DNA of 64,000 bases. Origin: Streptomyces aurantiacus. GTDB lineage: Bacteria > Actinomycetota > Actinomycetes > Streptomycetales > Streptomycetaceae. The number at the start of each line of letters is the position of its first letter. Positions within the stretch are counted from its first letter, which is position 1. The position numbers were made by a program, and so were the translations under genes. The stretch lies in the NCBI RefSeq assembly GCF_027107535.1, contig NZ_CP114283.1:2790001-2854000 (forward strand), read 5' to 3'. Below the pieces are notes generated by a model. That model had not been told where the DNA came from and ran no database searches. It saw nothing but the letters and a program-made list of their open reading frames with translations. Of the stretch, positions 45,968-55,253 are shown in pieces.

Positions 45968-45990
45968 AAGCGCTTACTTGAAACGATTCA
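45968..45990 (+). promoter_or_regulatory. Pair of LacI-type operator palindromes
   Basis: AAGCGCTT at 45968-45975 is a perfect palindrome centred on CG. TGAAACGATTCA at 45979-45990 is a near-perfect one, also centred on CG, the mark of LacI/GalR-family sites. They lie 37 bases before the ABC transporter start. No LacI-family gene is in the window. Confidence 0.6.
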
Positions 45991-46026
45991 TGGCAGCGGA
46001 CAGTGACGTCGCGGGGAGGCCCGACT

Positions 46027-47316
46027 ATGGGGAAAAACGGGAGTGTCGAGAGGCGGACGGTCCTCAAGGCGACCGGAGCGTCGCTGGCCACACTGGGGCT
46101 GGCCACGACAACGGCCTGCGGGGGAGACGGTGGTGGGTCGGGGGACGGCAGCGTCGAGATCCGCTTCGCCTGGTGGGGTGCGGAGGAGCGGGCCAAGCGC
46201 ATCAATCAGTCCATCAAGCTCTTCGAGAAGAAGTACCCGAAGATCAAGGTGAAGACGGACTTCCAGGATTACGTGGCCTTTTGGGAGAAGTTCCAGACCC
46301 AGGCCGCGGGCGGGAATCCGCCGGACGTATTCCAGAACGCCGTCGCCTTTCTGCGGAAGTACGACAAGAGAAGTGTCCTGCTCGACCTCAAGCCCCAAGT
46401 CGACGCGGGAAATCTGAACCTCAAGAACTTCCGCGCCGGTGTCGAGAAGGTCGGCGAGGTGGACGGAAAGCTGCTCGGCATACCCGTCGGCTCCAACACC
46501 ATGTCACTGGTCATTGACGAGAAGGTCTTCTCGAAGGCCGGAATCAAGCCCAAGCAGGGCTGGACCTGGGACGAGTACTTCGCCGCCCTCAAGAAGATCC
46601 ACGACACCCAGAAGGTGGCGGGCGACACCGGCTACTTCGGGATCATGTACCTGTACGACCTCTACCTGCGGCAGAACGGCAAGGCGTTCTTCACGGAGGA
46701 CGGTCTCGGCTTCGACGAGGCCGATCTGACGGAGTGGTGGCAGGACGGGTACAACCGCGTCAAGGCGGGGATCATCACCGACCCGAAGAAGGTCGAGCAG
46801 CTCAAGCCCAAGTCGGCGCTGGCTTCCGGTGACGGCGCGTCCGAGTTCACCTGGGACAACTTCACCGTGCGCTACACCACGGAGGGGGACAGCAGCTACG
46901 GGCTGGCGCCGATCCCGACGACCGACGGCAAGGAGACCGGTCAGTACCTCTCCTCGCTCATGCTGAGCGGCTCGGCGCGGACGAAGCACCCCAAGGAGGT
47001 CGCCCAGTTCATCGACTTCATGGTGCACGACCCCGAGGTCGGCAAGATCATGGGCTACGACCGCGGCATCCTCGCCACCACCGAGCAGTTCGAGGCGTAC
47101 AAGCCGACCGACGCCCCGAACCAGGCGATCGCGAAGTACGAGGAGGACGTCGCCAAGGCCGGGGTTCTCGGGACCATCACCCCGCACCCGGCGGGCGCCG
47201 ACACCGTCGAAGCCGCTTTCCTGCGCGTCGCCGCCGACATGTCGACGGGCAAGACCAAGGTCTCCGACGCGGTCAAGCAGTTCTTCTCCGAGGCGAAGAC
47301 CGCCCTCGCCGCCTGA
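46027..47316 (+). CDS. Sugar ABC transporter, substrate-binding lipoprotein
   Basis: The 429-residue extracellular solute-binding protein (family 1) has a twin-arginine and lipobox signal (SVERRTVLKATGAS...TTTAC). The mature part shows IRFAWWGAEERAKRINQSIKLFEKKYP, NPPDVFQNAVAFLRKY and GSNTMSLVIDEKVFSKAGI, typical of oligosaccharide binders. GGGGAGG lies eight bases before ATG. It is first in the cassette with two permeases, a YesL-like protein and a rhamnogalacturonan lyase, so the ligand is probably an unsaturated galacturonyl-rhamnose disaccharide or oligomer. The ATPase is not here and may be a shared MsiK. Confidence 0.9.
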   Translation: MGKNGSVERRTVLKATGASLATLGLATTTACGGDGGGSGDGSVEIRFAWWGAEERAKRINQSIKLFEKKYPKIKVKTDFQDYVAFWEKFQTQAAGGNPPDVFQNAVAFLRKYDKRSVLLDLKPQVDAGNLNLKNFRAGVEKVGEVDGKLLGIPVGSNTMSLVIDEKVFSKAGIKPKQGWTWDEYFAALKKIHDTQKVAGDTGYFGIMYLYDLYLRQNGKAFFTEDGLGFDEADLTEWWQDGYNRVKAGIITDPKKVEQLKPKSALASGDGASEFTWDNFTVRYTTEGDSSYGLAPIPTTDGKETGQYLSSLMLSGSARTKHPKEVAQFIDFMVHDPEVGKIMGYDRGILATTEQFEAYKPTDAPNQAIAKYEEDVAKAGVLGTITPHPAGADTVEAAFLRVAADMSTGKTKVSDAVKQFFSEAKTALAA

Positions 47317-48287
47317 TGGGAACAGCTGTGACGACGCTCATCAAGGACTCTCCGCCGGATGCTCCGGAGAAGCGTCCCGGTCCCCCCGCCGCCGTGAGGC
47401 GGCGGGGGCGCCGGGAGAATCTGGCCGGCTATCTCTTCATGTCCCCGTGGATCGCGGGCTTTCTGCTGCTGACCGCGGGGCCCATGGCCGCCTCGCTGTA
47501 TTTCGCGTTCACCGACTACAACCTCTTCGACTCCCCGAAGTGGATCGGCTTCGACAACTTCACCAGGATGCTCGACGATCCACGGTGGCAGAAGTCGGTG
47601 GAGGTGACGGCGAAGTACGTCGTCATCGGCACCCCGCTGAAGCTGCTGCTCGCGCTGGGGGTCGCCCTGCTGCTCGCGCAGAGCAGGCGCGGGCAGGCCT
47701 TCTACCGGGCCGCGTTCTACGCTCCGTCGCTGATCGGCGCGAGTGTGTCCGTCGGCTTCGTGTGGCGGGCGCTCTTCTCCGACGACGCCATCGTGAACCG
47801 CACGCAGTCGTTCCTCGGCTGGAACGTGGGCGGCTGGGTCGGAGACCCGGACTGGGTGCTCTACAGCCTGGTGGCGCTGACCGTCTGGCAGTTCGGCGCA
47901 CCCATGGTCATCTTCCTCGCCGGTCTGAAACAGGTGCCGAAGGAGCTGTACGAGGCGGCCGAGGTGGACGGCGCCGGGCCGTTCAAGCGGTTCTGGAGCA
48001 TCACCCTGCCGATGATCTCGCCGGTGCTGTTCTTCAACGTCCTGCTGGAGACCATCCACTCGTTCCAGATCTTCGGCTCGGCGTACGTGGTCTCCAACGC
48101 CACCTGCGGACCGGCCGACTCCACGCTCGTCTACACCTGTTACCTGTACCAGAAGGGCTTCAAGGAAGCCCAGATGGGCTTCGCCTCCGCGATGGCCTGG
48201 ATGCTGCTGCTCGCCGTGGCGCTGGTGACGGTTGTCCTCTTCTGGTCCCAGAAGCGATGGGTGCACTACGAGGAGGCCTCCCGATGA
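47316..48287 (+). CDS. Sugar ABC transporter permease (MalF/UgpA-like)
   Basis: The 323-residue permease has six membrane helices after a Pro/Arg-rich start. The EAA loop is YEAAEVDGAGPFKRFWSITLPMISPV. ENLAGYLFMSPWIAGFLLLTAGPMA is the usual first helix, and CGPADSTLVYTCYLYQKGF precedes the last. The ATG shares its A with the stop of the preceding gene (TGATG). A GTG four codons in is also possible. It works with the next permease and the lipoprotein upstream. Confidence 0.9.
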   Translation: MGTAVTTLIKDSPPDAPEKRPGPPAAVRRRGRRENLAGYLFMSPWIAGFLLLTAGPMAASLYFAFTDYNLFDSPKWIGFDNFTRMLDDPRWQKSVEVTAKYVVIGTPLKLLLALGVALLLAQSRRGQAFYRAAFYAPSLIGASVSVGFVWRALFSDDAIVNRTQSFLGWNVGGWVGDPDWVLYSLVALTVWQFGAPMVIFLAGLKQVPKELYEAAEVDGAGPFKRFWSITLPMISPVLFFNVLLETIHSFQIFGSAYVVSNATCGPADSTLVYTCYLYQKGFKEAQMGFASAMAWMLLLAVALVTVVLFWSQKRWVHYEEASR

Positions 48288-49162
48288 GCACCACCACGAC
48301 CACTGAGCGCAAGCCCCTGGAACTAGGGCGCAAACGCACCGGATCGCTCGCCTGGCACATCGGCGCCCTGCTCGTCCTCGCGGTCGTCCTCTACCCCGTC
48401 ATCTGGGTCCTCGGCGCCTCGTTCAAGCCCAGCCGGGAGATCATCGGCAGCCTGGAGCTCTTCCCGACCAGCCCGATCCTCCAGAACTTCAAGGGACTCG
48501 CCGACGGCATCGCGGACATCTCGATCGCGACGTTCTTCGAGAACTCCCTCTTCTACGCGCTCGGCTCCGTCGTCGGCATCCTCATCTCCTGCTCGCTGAC
48601 GGCGTACGCCTTCGCCCGCATCCGGTTCGCCGGACGCAACCTGATGTTCTCGCTGATGATCGGCACGCTGCTGCTGCCGTACCACGTGCTGCTCATCCCG
48701 CAGTACGTGATGTTCCAGAAGATGGAACTGATCAACACGTACGTGCCGCTGCTGATCGGCAAGTACCTGGCCACCGAGGCGTTCTTCGTCTTCCTCATGG
48801 TGCAGTTCATGCGGAACCTGCCCAAGGAGCTGGACGAGGCGGCGCGGCTCGACGGCTGCGGACACCTGCGGATCTACTGGTCGATCGTGCTGCCGCTCTG
48901 CCGGCCGGCTCTCATCACCAGCGCGATCTTCACCTTCATCAACGCCTGGAACGACTTCATGGGCCCGCTGATCTACCTCAACGAGCCCGCCAAGTACACC
49001 GTCTCCCTCGGCATGATGATGTTCCGCGACCAGGAGGGCGTCGCCAACTACGGCGGCATGATCGCCATGTCCCTGGTGGCGCTGCTGCCCGTGCTGGCCT
49101 TCTTCCTCGCCTTCCAGCGCTACCTCATCGACGGTATGGCGACCTCCGGGCTGAAGGGCTGA
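48284..49162 (+). CDS. Sugar ABC transporter permease (MalG/UgpE-like)
   Basis: The 292-residue permease has six helices. The EAA loop is LDEAARLDGCGHLRIYWSIVLPLCRPAL, the segment before helix 4 is LLPYHVLLIPQYVMFQKM, and FINAWNDFMGPLIYL is the conserved pore-side region. The ATG overlaps the previous stop (ATGA). It completes the transport pore. The missing ATPase fits the Streptomyces habit of one MsiK serving several sugar importers. Confidence 0.9.
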   Translation: MSTTTTTERKPLELGRKRTGSLAWHIGALLVLAVVLYPVIWVLGASFKPSREIIGSLELFPTSPILQNFKGLADGIADISIATFFENSLFYALGSVVGILISCSLTAYAFARIRFAGRNLMFSLMIGTLLLPYHVLLIPQYVMFQKMELINTYVPLLIGKYLATEAFFVFLMVQFMRNLPKELDEAARLDGCGHLRIYWSIVLPLCRPALITSAIFTFINAWNDFMGPLIYLNEPAKYTVSLGMMMFRDQEGVANYGGMIAMSLVALLPVLAFFLAFQRYLIDGMATSGLKG

Positions 49163-49169
49163 GGCACAC

Positions 49170-49784
49170 ATGAAGGCTCGTACGGCACCGGCGCCGGCGT
49201 CCGTCCGGAAGCTGCCGAAGCGGGAGTCCGCCTTCGCCGAGCGGTTCGCACTCTTCGCCGAGTGTCTGCTCACGGGGGTGTGGATCGCCCTGGCCTCGCT
49301 GCCGGTGGTCACCTATCCCGCCGCGTTCGCCGCCGGATCGCGGCACCTCCGGCGGCGTACCGCCCACGTCGGCGGCGGCTGGCGGGAGTTCGTCGCGGAC
49401 TTCCGTGCGGCCGTGCGCGGCGGATGGCTCGCCGGGCTCTTCGGCTGGGCCGCGGCCCTCGCGGTGTGGGTCGACGTCCAGGCCGTACGCGCCGGGATCC
49501 CCGGCGGCCCGTTCGTCGGGGCCGTGGGGCTGTTCGCACTGATCGGACTCGCCGTCGCCGGGCTGCGTGCGGCGGCGGTCTGGGAGCCTGGAGCCTCCTG
49601 GCGGGAGCTGCTGCCCGCCGCCGGGCGCCGCACCGTCCTGGACCCCGCCGGGTCCTTCCTGCTCGTCGGCGGACTGGCCGTCGTGGCCTGCTCCGCCTGG
49701 TTCGTGCTGCCGCTGGCGATCCCCGTCCTCGGGGCCGTAGCGGCGGCGGCCCTTGCCGTGGAGGAGCGCGGTCGGCGCCGCTGA
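49170..49784 (+). CDS. YesL-like membrane protein (DUF624)
   Basis: The 204-residue protein has four or five hydrophobic segments and the DUF624 layout: LFAECLLTGVWIALASLPVVTYPAAFAAGSRHLRR at the start, WREFVADFRAAVRGGWLAGLFGWAAAL in the middle. In Bacillus, YesL is the first product of the yes rhamnogalacturonan operon. The role is unknown but tied to sugar importers. It starts eight bases after the permease gene. Confidence 0.85.
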   Translation: MKARTAPAPASVRKLPKRESAFAERFALFAECLLTGVWIALASLPVVTYPAAFAAGSRHLRRRTAHVGGGWREFVADFRAAVRGGWLAGLFGWAAALAVWVDVQAVRAGIPGGPFVGAVGLFALIGLAVAGLRAAAVWEPGASWRELLPAAGRRTVLDPAGSFLLVGGLAVVACSAWFVLPLAIPVLGAVAAAALAVEERGRRR

Positions 49785-49876
49785 CCGGCCACACCGCACA
49801 AGGCCGGCGCCCCGGCGTCGCACCTCTCTCTGTCATGCCCCTGACTTCCCCGTACGGAAAGGAAGGCTGAGCCCTG

Positions 49877-52624
49877 ATGTCTCCCATCCCCCGCAGGTCC
49901 CTCCTCAAGGCGGCCGCCGTCGCCGGAGCCGCCGCCCAGTTCAGCTGGGCCCTGGGCGCGAAGGACGCACAGGCCGCGCCGAGAGCCGAGGCCGCCGACG
50001 CGGACCCGGTGACCCTGGACTGGCTGGAGGACGGCGGCCTCGGCGCCGCCCCCGGCTCGACGGTGGGCGTGCCCTGGCCGAAGGGCACGTACGAGAAGGA
50101 CCAGACGTTCGCGCTGAAGGACGCCGACGGCAAGGAGGTGCCCGTCCAGTCCTGGCCGATCGGCTACTGGCCGGACGGCTCCCTCAAGTGGACGGCACAC
50201 GCGGTCGGCCCGGAGGCGGGGAACGGGAAGCTCACGCTCGACGCGGGTTCGCCCGCGGCTCCCGCGAAGAAGGTGACCGTCGACAGGCGTGGCGGTTCCA
50301 TCACCGTCTCGACCGGTGTCATCACCGCCAGGATCGGCAAGAGCGGCTCCACGCTGGTGAAGTCCGTGCTGCGCGGTTCGACGGAGATCGCCAAGGACGG
50401 CCGTCTCGTGCTGCTGCGCCAGCCCGAGATCGAGGACGGCGACCAGGGCACGGAGAAGTACGAACGGTTCGAGAGTGTCGTCGCGGAGGCCGAGGTCGAG
50501 CAGGACGGACCGGTCCGCGCGGTCGTCCGCATCGACGGCAAGCACCGCAAGGGCGGCCGGAGCTGGCTCCCCTTCTCGGTCCGGCTCTACTTCTACGCGG
50601 GCGCCGAGTCCTTCCGCATGGTGCACACGATCACCTTCGACGGCACCCAGGAGCCCGGCAAGGCCGGCGGAGACTTCATCCGCGGCATCGGTGTCCGCTT
50701 CAAGGTGCCGATGCGCGACGCCGCGTACGACCGGCACATCCGTATCGGCGGCGAGGGGACCGGTCTGCTCCGCGAGGCGGTGAAGGGCGTCACCGGTCTG
50801 CGACGCGACCCGGGCGCCGCCGTGCGGACGGCCCAGTTCGAGGGCGAGAAGCTGCCCGACCCGTCGACCTGGGACCAGCGGGTCACCACCCGGCTCCAGT
50901 ACATCCCCGAATGGGGTGACTACACCCTCTCGCAGCTCTCCGCCGACGGCTTCACGGTCCGCAAGCGGACCAAGAAGGGCCACGGCTGGATCGGCGCGGG
51001 TGGTGGCCGCCGGGCGAGCGGCTTCGGGTACGTCGGCGGTGCGAGCGGCGGACTGGCCTTCGGGCTGCGGGACTTCTGGGAGAAGTTCCCCGCCCAGCTC
51101 GACATCCGCGACGCGCAGACCGACGAGGCCGAGGTCACCCTGTGGCTGTGGTCGCCCGAGTCGCAGCCCATGGACCTGCGCTTCTACCACGACGGCATGG
51201 GCCAGGACACCTACCCCGAACAGCTCGAGGGCCTCAACATCACCTACGAGGACTACGAGCCCGGCTTCGGCACCCCGTACGGCATCGCCCGTACCAGCGA
51301 ACTCCTCTTCTGGGCGCACGAGTCGACGCCGAGCGCCGAGGCGATGGCCAAGCAGGTGGACGCCGTGCGCACCCCGGCGCAGCTCGCCGCTCCGCCGGGT
51401 CACCTCATCAAGGCCGGTGTCTTCGGCAGGCTGTTCTCCGAGCCGGACCGTTCCACCGCCGCCAAGGCGAAGATCGAGGACCACCTCGACTTCCTCTTCA
51501 CCTATTACAAGGACCAGGTGGAGATGCGCCGTTGGTACGGCTTCTGGGACTACGGCGACATCATGCACTCGTACGACCCGAGCCGGCACCAGTGGTGCTA
51601 CGACGTGGGCGGCTACGCCTGGGACAACTCCGAGCTCTCGCCCGACCTGTGGCTCTGGTTCGCGTACATGCGCTCGGGCCGCGCCGACATCTTCCGGTTC
51701 GCGGAGGCCATGACCCGGCACACCGGCGAGGTCGACGTCTACCACCTGGGCAAGTGGGCGGGCCTCGGCACCCGGCACGGTGTCCAGCACTACGCGGACA
51801 GCGCCAAGCAGCAGCGCATCGCCAACACCACCTACCGCCGCTACTACTACTTCCTCACGGCGGACGAACGCGTCGGCGACCTCATGCACGCCAACGTCGA
51901 CTCCGACGAGACGTTCCTCGTCCTCGACCCGATCCGCAAGATCCGCACCGAGCCGTACGAGCCGGACCGCAACGCCCTGTCGATCGGCTTCGGCACCGAC
52001 TGGAGCGGCCTGGTGTCCGCGTGGCTCACCGAGTGGGAGCGGCGCGGCCCCAAGTGGGAGAAGGCCAGGGCGCGGGTCCTGTCGACGATGGAGACCATCG
52101 CCGCGCAGCCCAACGGGTTCGTTCAGGGCACTGCCCTGTACGACCTGGACACCGGGAAGTTCGCCGTCGCGGACAAGGCCGTGGTGGGGGTGTCGCACCT
52201 CTCGGCGATGTTCGGCCTGGTCGAGCTGAACGCCGAACTCCTCGACCAGATCGACATGCCGAAGTTCAAGGAGGCGTGGCTCGACTACTGCCGCTACTTC
52301 AACGCCACGAAGGCCGAGCAGGCCGCCCGGTACGGGTCCAACTTCGGCTCGCTGCTGCTGTTCCAGGGCCACTCGCGCCAGGACGCCTACGCAGCCGTCG
52401 AGTTGGGTGACGACAAGCTGGCCGCGCGGGCATGGCGGCAGTTCTACAACAGTGCCGACGCGTGGGACTACAAGGAGTCGACGGACTGGTCCACGAAGAA
52501 GGTCGAGGGGCCGACCGGCCTGGTCCCGGGCCGCGAGGCGCCGTGGGTGTCGACGAACACGACGGCGCTGTACGGGCTGGCGGCCATCCAGAACCTGGCC
52601 CTCGTCGGAGACAAGATGCCGTGA
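49877..52624 (+). CDS. Exo-rhamnogalacturonan lyase-like protein (PL26 / YetA-like), Tat-exported
   Basis: The 915-residue protein starts with a twin-arginine signal (PIPRRSLLKAAAVAGAAAQF...AQAAP). The mature part matches the three-region PcRGLX/YetA pattern as I know it: an N-terminal beta-rich part (DWLEDGGLGAAPGSTVGVPWPKG), a central beta-sandwich (LRFYHDGMGQDTYPEQL) and a C-terminal alpha/alpha barrel (MRRWYGFWDYGDIMHSYDPSRHQWCYDVGGYAWDNSE, then RRYYYFLTADERVGDLMH). The fungal family member cleaves rhamnogalacturonan-I from the end by beta-elimination. It starts 93 bases after the yesL-like gene and is in line with the importer. GAAAGGAAGG precedes the start. Confidence 0.82.
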   Translation: MSPIPRRSLLKAAAVAGAAAQFSWALGAKDAQAAPRAEAADADPVTLDWLEDGGLGAAPGSTVGVPWPKGTYEKDQTFALKDADGKEVPVQSWPIGYWPDGSLKWTAHAVGPEAGNGKLTLDAGSPAAPAKKVTVDRRGGSITVSTGVITARIGKSGSTLVKSVLRGSTEIAKDGRLVLLRQPEIEDGDQGTEKYERFESVVAEAEVEQDGPVRAVVRIDGKHRKGGRSWLPFSVRLYFYAGAESFRMVHTITFDGTQEPGKAGGDFIRGIGVRFKVPMRDAAYDRHIRIGGEGTGLLREAVKGVTGLRRDPGAAVRTAQFEGEKLPDPSTWDQRVTTRLQYIPEWGDYTLSQLSADGFTVRKRTKKGHGWIGAGGGRRASGFGYVGGASGGLAFGLRDFWEKFPAQLDIRDAQTDEAEVTLWLWSPESQPMDLRFYHDGMGQDTYPEQLEGLNITYEDYEPGFGTPYGIARTSELLFWAHESTPSAEAMAKQVDAVRTPAQLAAPPGHLIKAGVFGRLFSEPDRSTAAKAKIEDHLDFLFTYYKDQVEMRRWYGFWDYGDIMHSYDPSRHQWCYDVGGYAWDNSELSPDLWLWFAYMRSGRADIFRFAEAMTRHTGEVDVYHLGKWAGLGTRHGVQHYADSAKQQRIANTTYRRYYYFLTADERVGDLMHANVDSDETFLVLDPIRKIRTEPYEPDRNALSIGFGTDWSGLVSAWLTEWERRGPKWEKARARVLSTMETIAAQPNGFVQGTALYDLDTGKFAVADKAVVGVSHLSAMFGLVELNAELLDQIDMPKFKEAWLDYCRYFNATKAEQAARYGSNFGSLLLFQGHSRQDAYAAVELGDDKLAARAWRQFYNSADAWDYKESTDWSTKKVEGPTGLVPGREAPWVSTNTTALYGLAAIQNLALVGDKMP

Positions 52625-52658
52625 CGCCCCGCTGAGGGCAGGGGTGACCGCGCGGCCA

Positions 52659-52693
52659 TCGAGGCCGGTCGCGCGGTTCCCCGCCCGGAGGGC
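52659..52693 (-). repeat. Partial dispersed repeat after the lyase gene
   Basis: CCGGTCGCGCGGTTCCCCG is the reversed core of the stop-proximal repeat, but the following GCGCCCCT is changed to CCCGGAGGGCGCCC. It lies about 35 bases past the lyase stop, between convergent genes. Confidence 0.5.
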
Positions 52694-52701
52694 GCCCGAC
52701 G

Positions 52702-55152
52702 TCAGCGCATCCTTCCCAGTACCTCCCGCACCCGGCGGGCGTCCCGGAGCCGTTGCTCGTACGTCGCGCCCAGCGCCAGCAGCAGAAGACCCGCCAGCGC
52801 GGGAGGTACCCAGCGCGGAATCGCGCCCATGGCCTGGGCGATGTACGGGGCCAGCTCGTGGAGGGCGACCAGGGCGAGCGTGCCGCCACCGAGGACGAGC
52901 AGTGCCTGGAGGCGCTGCCGGGCACCGGCGAGGGTGACCAGCAGCGCCGCCGCGCCGAGCAGCAGCGGGCGCGGCCAGCCGGAGTCGCCCCATACCGCGA
53001 TCAGGCTCGGCACCAGCGTCACCGACAGGCCGGGCCCGTACGCCGTCCAGGACGAGGCCTCCGCGTCACGGCGCCTGCGGACGAACCCGACGACCAGCGC
53101 GGGCACGGTCACCGGCAGCGTGTACGCCTCCGGGGAGCCGACCTCCCAGGACACCAGCCGCACCCAGGTGGCCAGCACGAACAGGGCCGCTGCCGCGTAT
53201 CCGGCCTGCCTGCGGTCCGCGCGCACCGCGGTGCCCGCGGCGATCACGCCGCACAGGGCCAGGACGAGGGCGAGCGTGGGCGGTTCCGCGAGCGCGAGGC
53301 CGATCGCCACCAGACCCGCCGCGGCTCCCGCCGCCTCGACGGACACCGTCGTCGCCGTGTCCCCGGTCCGGGGAGCCAGCAGTGCCGCCACGGCCGGGAC
53401 CACCAGGACGAGCAGCGCTACGTGGTGCGGCTGCCAGCCCAGGAACGCCCCCGTGGCACAGGCCAGCGCGCCGGCGTACGCGAGGGAGGTTGCGGCCGTG
53501 ACGGCCCGTGACTCCTGCTTCAGCCGGACGGCGGCCGCCGCGAACAGGGCCGTCATGCCCGCCAGGACGCCGAGGGTGGCGGCTTCGTCGGCGAGGGAGA
53601 GCGCGACGAGGTGGAGAGAGGTGAGGAGCGCCAGGCAGAGGGCGGTCAGTGACACGGGGGAGGGCCGAGTGCCGGCCGGAAGCGGTGGCACGGGCGGTAC
53701 TGCCGGGCCGTCACCGGTGAGGTGTCGGTCACGGCTGTAGGCCGTGACCGCCAGCGCGGCCGCCGTGATCACGCCCTGCGTCAACAGGCCCGCGGAGTAG
53801 GGCAGTCCGAGCGTCGCGGGCAGGACGAGGACGGCTGCCCAGGCCAGAGCGAGCGCACCGCTCAGGGCGGCGGTGCGGTGCGGTCCTGCGCGGAACGCCG
53901 GCGCGAGAACCACCGCGACGGCGGCCAGTACCAGCGGAGCCGTCTCCGTACCCGACGGCCAGGGCGTGTCGACCGTCACCGCGTCCCGGGCGTCCGACGG
54001 CGCTCCGCCCCAGACGCGGGCCGCCCAGCCGACCGGACCGATGGCGACCACGGTGACGAGGGGCAGCGCCCACGCCACCGCCAGGGCCTGCACACTCGCG
54101 GAGGACCACCACAGACCACGGCGTACGGTCTCCGGCAGCCAGGTACCGCGCACGAGGAGCAGCGCGGCACCGCAGGCCAGACAGGCCGGAACCGTCCACG
54201 CGCCGGGCAGCACCGTGCGCAGCACGCCGCCCGCCGCGGCGACGGCCACCAGACCGCCGGTCAGCGCCAGACCGAGCGCCGCCCGAGCGGCGGGGGCCCG
54301 CCACGCGGCCCCGAGGGCGATCGCCGCGGCGAGGGCGAGGAGCGCCGCCGCACGGGCGGCGGCGCCCGGACCGGTGGCCTCCCACGACAGCCATCCGGCC
54401 GCCAGGACGCCCCAGGCGGCGGTCCCGTACGCGCCGGCTCCCGCGACGGCGCGTACCGCCCGCCCGGACACCCGGAGCGCCAGTGCGGTGTCGAGCGCGG
54501 CGGTCACCAGCAGCGCCGCCGTGATCGTGTGGTCGCCGCCGCCGGCCGCCACCACCCCCAGCAGCAGGGGTAGTTGGGATGCCGCCACGGCCGCCGGCAG
54601 CGGCAGCCGCAGAGCGCCGAGACGCAGGCCGTACGCCGTCCACAGTGCGGCCAGGAGCGCCGACGCCGCGGCCGCCCAGCCGGTGCCGTCCACCTCGGGG
54701 AAGGCGACCTCGTGCAGGGCGTAGGCGTCGAGCACCGTCAGCGCCAGGCCGAGGCCCGCCACCGACTCGGCCGTCGAGCGGAGCCCGCGCCTCAGGAGAA
54801 GCACCGGCGCACCGAGCGCGGCCAGGGTGACGGCGCCGAGGACCACGGACCGCCCTGCGATGCCCAGGTGCCCCCAGCTCACCAGCGTGAACGCGATCGC
54901 CGCGACGGTCAGCAGGGTGCCGCCGAGCACGAGCAGCACGTTCTGTACGCCGTGCGCCGAGGCCTCGGGCCGTTCGGGACGGGACGCGGGAGTGCGGGCG
55001 GGCCAGACGGCCGGAGCCTGCGCCCCGGCCGACCGCAGCACGCCGAGCAGCCAGGTCCGGCGGGCCAGCAACTGGGCCCTGCGCGCGTCCAGCTGCCGCA
55101 GCTCGTGGTCGAGGATGCGCAGTTCCTCGGCCGGGGGCGGAATGTTCGTCAT
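52702..55152 (-). CDS. Large polytopic membrane protein (SCO7613-like)
   Basis: The 816-residue protein begins with a short helical, charged segment (EELRILDHELRQLDARRAQLLARRTWLLGVL) that could form a coiled coil. About twenty or more membrane helices follow, rich in Ala, Leu, Gly and Val (VQNVLLVLGGTLLTVAAIAFTLVSWGHLG...). It resembles large actinobacterial membrane proteins of unknown role sometimes named after SCO7613. There are no catalytic motifs. It is a single gene, convergent with the lyase and divergent from the SRPBCC gene. Confidence 0.82.
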   Translation of the reverse strand: MTNIPPPAEELRILDHELRQLDARRAQLLARRTWLLGVLRSAGAQAPAVWPARTPASRPERPEASAHGVQNVLLVLGGTLLTVAAIAFTLVSWGHLGIAGRSVVLGAVTLAALGAPVLLLRRGLRSTAESVAGLGLALTVLDAYALHEVAFPEVDGTGWAAAASALLAALWTAYGLRLGALRLPLPAAVAASQLPLLLGVVAAGGGDHTITAALLVTAALDTALALRVSGRAVRAVAGAGAYGTAAWGVLAAGWLSWEATGPGAAARAAALLALAAAIALGAAWRAPAARAALGLALTGGLVAVAAAGGVLRTVLPGAWTVPACLACGAALLLVRGTWLPETVRRGLWWSSASVQALAVAWALPLVTVVAIGPVGWAARVWGGAPSDARDAVTVDTPWPSGTETAPLVLAAVAVVLAPAFRAGPHRTAALSGALALAWAAVLVLPATLGLPYSAGLLTQGVITAAALAVTAYSRDRHLTGDGPAVPPVPPLPAGTRPSPVSLTALCLALLTSLHLVALSLADEAATLGVLAGMTALFAAAAVRLKQESRAVTAATSLAYAGALACATGAFLGWQPHHVALLVLVVPAVAALLAPRTGDTATTVSVEAAGAAAGLVAIGLALAEPPTLALVLALCGVIAAGTAVRADRRQAGYAAAALFVLATWVRLVSWEVGSPEAYTLPVTVPALVVGFVRRRRDAEASSWTAYGPGLSVTLVPSLIAVWGDSGWPRPLLLGAAALLVTLAGARQRLQALLVLGGGTLALVALHELAPYIAQAMGAIPRWVPPALAGLLLLALGATYEQRLRDARRVREVLGRMR

Positions 55153-55253
55153 GTCACGGAGTGTGGTTCAGGTCACGCCGCAGGGCATGAGCGCACGTAC
55201 TCAGGACGTACTCAGATCTCCGCGACCGCGTTGCGGACGGGCAGACTCGGATC

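Noticed and set aside
49313..52993. A 1,226-codon open frame on the minus strand
   Set aside because: Antisense to the lyase and YesL-like genes; no motifs, and the plus-strand proteins are convincing.
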